A stretch of DNA of 64,000 bases from Sialis fuliginosa (Eukaryota; Arthropoda; Insecta; Megaloptera; Sialidae). Both the position numbers and the translations under genes were made by a program. The notes below the pieces were generated by a model, which worked only from the letters and a program-made list of their open reading frames with translations, made no database searches and was not told the origin of the DNA. Shown in pieces: positions 56,398 to 64,000 of this stretch. The stretch spans positions 29,645,098 to 29,709,097 of the forward strand of contig OY540812.1 in the NCBI GenBank assembly GCA_961205875.1, read 5' to 3'. Positions within the stretch are counted from its first letter, which is position 1; each line of letters opens with the position of its first letter.

Positions 56398-57082
56398 AAC
56401 ATCTGCACAGTGCTTCCTCGTGCTAAATTCACCAAAGGTAGTTTATTATTGAACAATTTAAATAAAAACCAATAATGTTCAGATAAATTGCCCAGCATTG
56501 GTTAACCATTAAATTTTTATACAATTTTACTAAAAAATATTAGTTCAAAATTTTCCATAAGACGCACCTAATTATTTTATTTTTTTGTACATTTAAATAT
56601 CAATTTAAAAAAAAACACGATTTTTTAAAGCAAATTGAGATAAATCTTTGTAAGGGAATATTTTACAACAAACGTTGTAAATCTATATTATAGGAAATTG
56701 AATAATTGAATGCTCTACAAAAAAGAGCATATAAAGTTTTTACGTAACATGTATCGTTCTTGAGATATCTTGAAAAAATTAATATTTTGGGATGAAATGG
56801 GACCGTCCTCAAGTCAGACTCAAACATCCAACCAGGTTTCATATCTATTTAATATCGATTCAGTGGTTCATGAGTTATGCGTGTGACAAGGATTCAGGAG
56901 ACGGGCACACACACACACACCGACGGACGGATGGACAGACAGACACGGAACGAAAAGTGTTTGTTTTGACCTGAAACGAAAAGATCAATTTAAAATTTTG
57001 AAATCGGAGAACAATTTTTGTTTGTCTCATTCTAAAACTATTACAAAGCTTCTCGTATTTCCGATACTGCGAGGAAGCAAAA
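56397..57082 (+). repeat. Family A, copy 9
   Basis: Lacks GCCAAGTAAAT near the start but otherwise follows copy 2, up to ATACTGCGAGGAAGCAAAAT. The GGAC core has become a CACACACACACACCGACGGA word. It gives the empty site for the B insertion in copy 5. Confidence 0.85.
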
Positions 57083-57144
57083 TGTGTTGATATTTGATTA
57101 TTATAATTACTGAATCATAATCTATAGGCTATAATTTTAATAAA

Positions 57145-58030
57145 ATTCGGCCAAGACATACCGAGTGTATGCCATACATACATAGGACTGTTTGGAGCCA
57201 CTTACAGGTGCATTTTTGAGTTTATCATATTCTACTAATAGAGATCTAAATTTTAACACCCCACTTGCTTAGTTATAAAAATAAAAAATTTTATGACGCC
57301 CCTTACTCTTTCTCCAAAATTTGAATTGATATTGTTGATTTCAGTATTTATCGTTGATTGTCCCACGAAAGCCTCGTACCATTTTTTTCAAATTTATTGG
57401 GCCAGTAGTTACCGAGTTAGGGGGGGGGGGGGGGGGGGGGGGGGGGCAAAATATATTACTGCTTGGAGCCCCCTACAGACGCCATTTTTAGTTAGAAAAA
57501 AATATAAAATAGGGTCATATTCTACTATTTGATATCTACACCCCACATACCTAGATATGAAAATAAATAATATAATATAAAAAATAATAATAAAAAATTA
57601 TATAACGCCCCTCCCTATTATTCCAAATTTTATAATGATTGATTTATTTATAATTAATTGTTGACTTTAGTATTTGTCGTATCAAAGCCTCGTTATCATT
57701 TTTTTTTTCAGAATTTTTGAGCCAGTAGTAATCGAGTTAGAGAGGGGTTGGAGGGTAAATACTGCTTGGAGCCCCCTGCTCACGCCAATTTTTGAGTTAG
57801 AAAACAAATAAAATAATAAGGTTACTGATCGAGATTTACATTTTGACACCCCACACGCCTTGGTATAATTTTTTTTTAGTTGCTTTAAAGCCCCCTGCAG
57901 ATGTCATTTTTGATTTAGAAAAAATAAGAAAAAGGGTCAAATTCCATTGGTTTAGTTATACATTATAACGTGCGACATACCTTGGTATAAAATTTATGCC
58001 TATCTTTAGCTCCTTAACAACAAAGGGCAT
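57145..58030 (-). repeat. Family H, 3-4 tandem units with 26-G run
   Basis: Starts AATTCGGCCAAGACATACCG. Units of about 290 bases contain GGAGCCCCCT, CATATTCTACTA, CACCCCAC, CTTTAGTATTTGTCG and AGCCTCGTT. The first holds an uninterrupted run of 26 G (57421-57446) where the second has GAGAGGGGTTGGAGGG. The starting word resembles the CGGCCAAGTGCG elements, so H could be a derivative. Confidence 0.82.
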
Positions 58031-58727
58031 AGGGGGATAAGCATATGAAAATTGCCCCCGAAAGATATTGGATTGAAATTTTCAGGATATGTTGATACTA
58101 AGATCCTGAAAATTTCAGCTCCTAACCTCAACTGATTTTCGGAAAATTAAAAAAAACGTGAAAATAAAAAAATAAAATTTTCTTCGGATTGAATAAACCG
58201 ATTTTGATAAAAAATTTATATGTTTCAGAGGCCTATAGAGACTTCTCAAAAAAAAAATTAAAGCAATATTTATTGGTATTAACCCTGAAAAAAAATTGTT
58301 TCATGTTTTTTAAATTTTTTAACTATGATGCTTTTCGAACACAATTATGAAATAATTTTTTTTTCAAAACTTATGTACCTCTAGATAACATATAATTTAT
58401 TCAGATTTTTCGAAGGGTTAGATCAAAGTTAAAAAAAATGAAAACAATTCTTTTATGTTAAAAAATTCACTTCTTAATTATTATTTTCTATTCGTAATCT
58501 TTTTAATATCATTTTTTTCTGTAAATTTATCACTTTTAATCAATTCAACCATCGAAGAATATTGGAAAAAAAAAATTTTGTTTCATTTTCGATTTTCAAT
58601 GTAAAAATATTAATACTAATTTTTATGAATTATTTACTTTTTTTTATTAGTAGGAATAGTATGTACATTTAAAACTAAGTTATGATAGTTATTAATAATT
58701 TTATTGACAGAATATTAAAAATCAATT
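58031..58727. other. AT-rich, nothing recognised
   Basis: No repeat pair or coding signal. Confidence 0.4.
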
Positions 58728-58819
58728 GAATAGAAAAAAAATACTTTTTCAATTAGGTACATACCAAATGATGAAGACTAGTGTTGGTATGTAATTGAAA
58801 AAGTATTTTTTTTCTATTC
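58728..58819. repeat. Hairpin with about 38-bp near-perfect stem
   Basis: GAATAGAAAAAAAATACTTT and following bases to CATACCAA are complemented by TTGGTATG up to CTATTC, with a loop of about 15 bases. It looks like a very short inverted-repeat element or a small-RNA-type hairpin. Confidence 0.85.
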
Positions 58820-58825
58820 CAGGAG

Positions 58826-59244
58826 TTATTTTAAGAAAATGTTTCAACTTTTTAGTTGTTTTTTTGCTCTAAACTTCACTGTCAAAAATTTCCGAGTCAA
58901 ATTTACAAGAAATGTGTTGGAAGTTTTATTCATAAACAGTGTCCGAAATTTCTAATATGTATTGTAATTGAAGAAGTGAAGATTTAGGATAATTCCAACA
59001 TGGTGTTGGAATTTGAAATACTATACCTACTGTGTAGGAAATTACGATACCATAACTTTGTAAAATTCCTATATTGGTTATACTAACAATAAGATTACAA
59101 TATCAGTATACTATTTTTAATTACGAGAAAAGTTCTGAAAATTTACAAAATGTATTGGAAATTTCAAAAATTGTATATGAATAAAACTTCCTACACATGT
59201 TTTGTAAAATTAATCTTGGATATTTTTTCTAATTTTGTTTTGTA
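58826..59244. other. J-like end and spaced TTACAAAATG-type words
   Basis: AGTTATTTTAAGAAAATG at 58826 resembles the J terminus. From 58900 on, words such as TTTACAAGAAATGTGTTGGA and ATTTACAAAATGTATTGGAA recur irregularly, prefiguring the array downstream. Confidence 0.45.
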
Positions 59245-59265
59245 CCCCCCCCCCCCCCCCCCCCC
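59245..59265 (+). repeat. Poly(C) run, 21 bases
   Basis: Uninterrupted C run after TTTTGTA; no G or A inside. Confidence 0.9.
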
Positions 59266-59499
59266 ATTCTATATTGTCGTGAGATGATCTTTTGTGCGGG
59301 ATCTTGTGTTGAATTTTTTAAATCAGACATTATTCTATTTACTTATTAAACACATATTTATATTTAATTATAAACACATATTATTAATAATCATACGGGT
59401 AGATAAACAAACAGAGAGGGGGGTGGGGGGCTTGAGAAGTCACCACAGATTATATTTTCTGAAAATACACGGGTAGTGAGAGCTAACTTGCATCAAATT

Positions 59500-60060
59500 T
59501 TTTCCGAACATGTGTAGTAAACCAGCAAGATGTATTGGAAATTTACTAAACTTAATGATGTATATTTTTTTCATATACCTACAGGTCTACTAAATTGTCA
59601 ACTAAAAAATTGTAAATTTCATAGCTAAATGAATTGTAAATTTACATATTCGTAAAGTAAATTTACCACAACTTGTTTTGTAGCGTAAAAGTATAGGAAA
59701 TTTCCAATCTTGTGTAGTAAATTTACAAGATGTATTAGAAAATTACTAAACCTAATGGTACAAAAAAATTTCACACACATGTCTGCTAAATTTACAAATA
59801 AAAAAATGTGAATTTCATAGATAAATGTTGTAAATTTACACATTCGTAAAGTAAATTTACCACAATTTGTTTTGTAGCGTAAAAGTATAGGAAATTTCCA
59901 ATCTTGCGTGGTAAATTTACAAGATGTATTGTAAAAATACAAATTTTATTAGAGATATAACTGTGAGGTAATTTTTTTTCCCAACACTGACTTTTGGAAT
60001 TTTCCTTTACATTTGTATAGTAAAAATATTGTAAATTTACTATTTTTTTTCTCAGTGTTA
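59500..60060 (+). repeat. Array of about 194-bp units rich in GTAAATTTAC
   Basis: Two close units (anchors CGTAAAGTAAATTTACCACA at 59651 and 59845) and a diverged part upstream. Within units GTAAATTTAC and close variants recur about ten times. The overlapping minus-strand frames (59625-60103) are readings of this array. It ends at CTCAGTGTTATGC, close to a word (CCCAACACTGAC) at 59980. Confidence 0.8.
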
Positions 60061-60239
60061 TGCTCGGTATTATAAAGGAACCAGCAAATTTGCTAGCTAG
60101 CAAGTATTTTCAAAATGGAGTATTAATTCTGTTATAGTATACAGTATAGTATCGAAGAATAGTGTGAATGTGAACTTGAGTTCGTCTTCGATCATTCTAG
60201 TACTGACCACCGAGTAAAGCGTAATCTAAACTTGCGAGT

Positions 60240-60360
60240 TAATGTGAATACCATAAGATTTGATTGGACCGAGACTGACCCGAGAGTGACTCGTTAACGT
60301 AAATATCATAAGATTTAATTGGAGCGAGATCGAACCGAGACTGCCCCGAAACCGGCTCGA
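60240..60360 (+). repeat. Tandem pair, 55-bp unit
   Basis: ATACCATAAGATTTGATTGG (60248) and ATATCATAAGATTTAATTGG (60303) begin two units containing CCGAGACTG. Confidence 0.75.
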
Positions 60361-60370
60361 TAGTATAGAT

Positions 60371-62785
60371 CACTGATTCCCAAACTGCGGTCCTCGGCTT
60401 CCTTGACGGTATTGGGGAGACCAAAGGGAGCCCTGCTGGTTCTGGGTGAACTTCGGGAGCCGCGGGAGGACAAAAGGGGGCTTTTTTAATATTATAAAAT
60501 GTTATAAAATCCTTTATTACACAATTACATTTCTAATTTGTTTCATCGTTTGATTCATGAAAGTGACACTTCGAAGTTCATAATGTGACCACAAGTACCA
60601 AAACATAACCAAAAAAATTATACCTGGTGAAACTGACATTTGAATGTCAAAACTACTTGTTCTTTGTTTTTGGTGTTTTTTGCCGTTTTTAATTATCGTT
60701 TTAAAAATAAATACTACGTTTTTTTAACAACAATTCATTAGAAAACGTGATTTCTTATTAGTACCCCTAATTATAATTTTAATTTTATAATATTATGGTT
60801 TTTATATATTACTAGTAGGGGGCCTATGGTCAAAATTCGACCAATATTTTACCTGCCTTAACGGCAACATATAAGTATGATTTTTTTGCACATCTATAGC
60901 ACAGTACCTTTTGAATGACATAAGTTTCATTTGCCTCCTTTTCTAATAAATACTAAAAAAACGTACGACAATTTTATATTATTATTATATAACACTATAT
61001 AAAACTATATATAACCTGTATGTACAATGAACATATATGTACAGGGTAGTTCAATAGTGCGTCCGGCTTTCCTAGCGCGCTTCTGGTAGGAGATAGAAAA
61101 AAACGTTTGGTACATAATATTATTGGTCTGAAACGATGAACGTCGTAAAATTATTGTCAACAATACAGATATCCCATTTTTGCGCTATGATAAAAACAAA
61201 GTTTTTTTTAAATGGAATACCCTGTAACGTTTTATGTCTTTCGATGTCATTTTTTAACCTCTACATTATCGTTTGTTCATTTTTTGATTTAGTGACAGTG
61301 TTGCCAAATTGTAATTTTTTTTCCGAAAAATAATCCATATTCAGGCTCAACCATAAAAAATCGTAGCGACCTCGTTTTTTTTGAAGCGGTGAATTTTTTT
61401 AGCAATAGTGTTAGTCCTGGAAAAGAGTACCATTTTGATAACAAACAATTTTAATTTAGTTCTACAGGATGTTAATAAAAAAATGTCAAAATTTGCAATC
61501 TTCAAAATAATAAAACTCATTTTTTTCAAATGTGACTACCCTTTTTTTATTTCACTATTCGATGGGTATTTTTCTCCTCTTCAATTTGTATAGGATATAT
61601 CTTATGACTAAACCCCATAGTTTCTGAGATATTCAATAATTTTCACCAAAGTAACCATTTCATCACATTTTTATGAACCAAAGTAGGCCAAAAAAATGCA
61701 AAACAAATGCGAAACTAATAGAAAACAAATGCCGGTGAATTGATTTGTGCCTGGATGAAAATGGAAGATATTCCGAACATTTATTATAGTCTTATCTTTT
61801 ATAGGTGTTTTGAATTTTGTTACTTATCATAGTTTTTTTGAAGAAAATAAATAATTTTATTACATAAATATTATCCGTTTTAATTATAAAATTAAATCAA
61901 ATGTTACATTGATACTTACATTTTGGCATTTGTTTTATATCAGCGCAGCCTACTTCGATGCATAAAAATGTGATGAAATGGTTACTTTTGTGAAAATTAT
62001 TGAATATCTCAGAAACTATGGGGTTAAGACATAGGATATCTCCTATACAAATTGAAAAGGAGAAAAATAACCATTGAATAGAGTAATGAAAAAAGGGTAG
62101 TCACATTTTTTTTAAATGAGTTTTATTATTTTGAAGATTGCAATCTTTGACATTTTTTTATTAACACCCTGTAGAACTAAATTAAAATTGTTTGTTATCA
62201 AAATGTTACTCTTTACCAGGACTAACACTATTGCTAAAAAAATTCATCGCTTCACAAAAAAACGAGGTCGCTACGATTTTTTATGGTTGAACCTGAATAT
62301 GGATTATTTTTCGGAAAAAAAATTACAATTTGGCAACACTGTCACTAAATCAAAAAATGAACAGACGATAATGTAGAGGTTAAAAAATGACATTGGAAGA
62401 CATCAAACGTTACAGGGTATTCCATTTAAAAAAAACTTTGTTTTTGCCATAGCGCAAAAATGTGATACCCTGTATTATTGAAAATAATTTTATGACGTTC
62501 ATCGTTTCAGACCAATAATATTTAGTGGAGAGCCGTAAGGCATAGAAATCTTAAAACCTCGGAATCCAGGACCAGTCAATGAATATTTATGAAACCTTTT
62601 GGAATTATGTACCAAACTTTTTTTTCAATCTCCAACGAGAAGCGCGCTAGGAAAGCCAGACGCACTATTGAACTACCCTGTATATGAAAAAATGTTCACT
62701 ACTAAAAATGTAAATTATCAGAGGAGCCTTGTGATTTTTTATAACTGAAAAGAGGGTAGTAGGTAAAAAAGTTTGGGAACCTATG
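60371..62785. mobile_element. hAT-like element containing a foldback element
   Basis: CACTGATTCCCAAAC at the left and GTTTGGGAACCTATG at the right match at 12 of 15 positions. Flanks GTATAGAT (60363-60370) and ATCTAGAT (62786-62793) agree at 6 of 8 positions, an aged 8-bp duplication. Subterminal sequence is GC-rich at the left (GCGGTCCTCGGCTTCC). Without the inner element it would be about 0.77 kb. No transposase. Confidence 0.55.
61040..62682. mobile_element. Foldback-like element, arms about 650 bp
   Basis: Both ends read TACAGGGTAGTTCAATAGTG inward and are bordered by TATG (61036-61039 and 62683-62686). The arms (about 61040-61695 and 61940-62682) are highly similar, with few mismatches, but the right arm has about 84 extra bases near 62522-62605. 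The loop is about 245 bases. All open frames in it are arm-symmetric and not coding. Confidence 0.85.
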
Positions 62786-62793
62786 ATCTAGAT

Positions 62794-63454
62794 CGACCCT
62801 AAATATGTCAATCCAATTTCAATATCTATATAAAATTAGGCCCTGTGTTCAATGCGGGCCTCTCAAATTATCGGGTTGGCCCTGTCGATATGTATAGTAA
62901 GATGGAAAAAAATTAGATATTATCTAAGAGCAAACATTTCTACTATCACTGCTTTAATTCGACACATCACCACCGTGAATGTGAGTGAGTGAACTCACGC
63001 ATCAATTAGCACGGGGCGTGAGAAGTGGAGGGTAAGATTGAATGCATCAGAAAGAGAGAGAGGAGGAAATCAGTTAAATAAAAAGGCACACGCCGATATC
63101 CCGTTGCTAAGGTGTCGTTCTCCTCAAAGGGACTCTAATCACCGCCTTTGTTTTGATTTGGTTTAGATTATTTGGGAATAAGTTTGTTAAACAAGTGAAT
63201 TAATCTACCGGAAAAGAAGTATGGGGTTCTTTGATTTCCGATAGTCGTAATATGTTTATTCACATATTCTCTTAATTTTTACCAATACTCGTTTATAAAT
63301 ATTATTAAAATAAGAGAACTAATTATTTGAGCAGTTTTTTTTAAACATTCGGGCGGTTACATTGGGCAGTTAATAATTCTATTGGGCAGTATTAAACTTT
63401 TTATGCGGTAATTAAATCGATTGTCACAGTAAAATGTAGCTGGTAATATAAAAA
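62794..63454. other. Mostly unique sequence, GC-richer at 62940-63170
   Basis: Includes CGACACATCACCACCGTGAA, CACGCATCAATTAGCACGGG and GGCACACGCCGATATCCCGT. None of it recurs in the window. It may be host sequence; no frame or site is convincing. Confidence 0.3.
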
Positions 63455-63890
63455 ATATCTGCCTTGGGAACCACGGGACTTTCTTATACGTAATCCTAAC
63501 AGTGAATTGTATACGTGATTCTTTGTTTATTAAAACATTTCTAACAAACTAACAAGATATTATTCTCTCCATTATATAACAAGTGATTTTTTTTAACGTA
63601 ATAACTGAAAACGGATGTTTACTCTTGTAAATTTTTGAATTTTCGAATTATTTTTGAAATAAGAAAAAATGTTTTAGATAAAAATTGTCGAGTGTGTTAT
63701 AATTTATTCCCCATACATTTTTTTCGAACATTTATGATTTAGCCTGAAGAAAGAATTTTTGTATGTAATTATTTAGATTCACCTACACTGTTCACTCTCA
63801 GTATTACGTATAAGAAAGTCCCATGGTACCTATTGCAAACACACACACTGTTCAATCTCTGTAATACGTATAAGAAAGTCCCATGACACT
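63455..63890. mobile_element. TIR element with tandemly duplicated right end
   Basis: GGGACTTTCTTATACGTAAT at 63475-63494 is perfectly inverted at 63803-63822 and again, with one change, at 63863-63882. The last two lie in direct 60-bp tandem units that both contain ACACTGTTCA and GTATAAGAAAGTCCCATG. Body of about 330 bases without ORF. Confidence 0.75.
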
Positions 63891-63899
63891 CATGGCAGA

Positions 63900-64000
63900 T
63901 ATTTCTCCTCTGTTATGAACCATTTGAAATTATAATACATTTTTTTTTCAAAAATTCGTTTTTACGAAAAAATGAATAGAACATAAATTATAGATATTGA
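63900..64000 (+). repeat. Start of a copy of the 23.6-kb tandem repeat
   Basis: CTGTTATGAACCATTTGAAA and AACATAAATTATAGATA match the units at 23635-24015; it continues past the window edge. Confidence 0.6.

Noticed and set aside
59625-60103. Two overlapping minus-strand frames of over 100 codons
   Set aside because: They are readings of the 194-bp tandem array; the repeated peptide words follow the DNA repeat.
61136-62376. Several frames in both arms of the foldback element
   Set aside because: The same peptides appear on opposite strands in the two arms because the arms are inverted copies; no coding constraint is indicated.
1-64000. tRNA, rRNA or other structural RNA genes
   Set aside because: No B-box-like GGTTCGAATCC with a matching acceptor stem and no rRNA-like block was found on either strand by eye.

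Overview
The window looks like an AT-rich, gene-poor stretch of a eukaryotic nuclear genome, most probably an insect. No tight run of open frames, ribosome-binding sites or operons is present. I found no long intact protein-coding gene, no tRNA or rRNA gene and no CRISPR array. Almost everything that can be explained is interspersed repeat, much of it nested. Three repeat types are of kinds I know from insect genomes, Lepidoptera among them: ends reading GAAGTCGGTTAAAA, elements opening with CGGCCAAGTGCG and GGGTTCCGTA, and elements opening with ACTAGCTG and GGCTTCGCTCGCGT. The species cannot be fixed from the sequence alone.

Layout. 1-2125 is a giant near-perfect palindrome (arms about 950 bp) built from a degenerate unit of about 363 bp. 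3.9-6.1 kb holds fragments of several dispersed families and a long-terminal-inverted-repeat (TIR) element inserted in another repeat. 7.2-8.9 kb is a satellite-like array of 264-bp dimeric units, interrupted by a 374-bp hAT-type element with an 8-bp target duplication. 9.7-11.1 kb is a 1.45-kb TIR element with a 530-bp hAT element nested inside it, again with a perfect 8-bp duplication. 12-21 kb is a mosaic of small inverted-repeat elements, including J elements with internal 55-bp tandem repeats and a hAT element inside a family-B element. 25.5-27.8 kb has the only protein remnants I can assign: a PIF/Harbinger-like transposase fragment inside its TIRs, and the 3' end of a non-LTR retrotransposon reverse-transcriptase ORF with an (AAT)n tail. 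29-36 kb and 43-57 kb are dominated by family A, at least ten copies of up to about 800 bp with a GGAC/GACA-rich core. 39.7-41.0 kb and 60.4-62.8 kb hold foldback-like elements with long inverted arms. 46.8-47.9 kb holds a promoter-like island and a 62-codon ORF. 55.9-56.3 kb is a CpG-rich island that could be a promoter and first exon. 57-60 kb is tandem-repeat rich with long G or C runs.

Together these features suggest repeated rounds of insertion of non-autonomous DNA transposons (hAT, Harbinger-like, TTAA-type and unclassified TIR elements), with arms and subterminal repeats amplified locally. Nested insertions and target duplications give a relative order of events at several sites. Possible host sequence is limited to short GC-richer islands (about 3.3-3.6, 6.2-6.5, 23.0-23.4, 46.8-47.1, 55.9-56.3 and 62.9-63.2 kb), none provable as a gene from sequence alone. 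Family letters used here (A to N) are labels of convenience, not database names.
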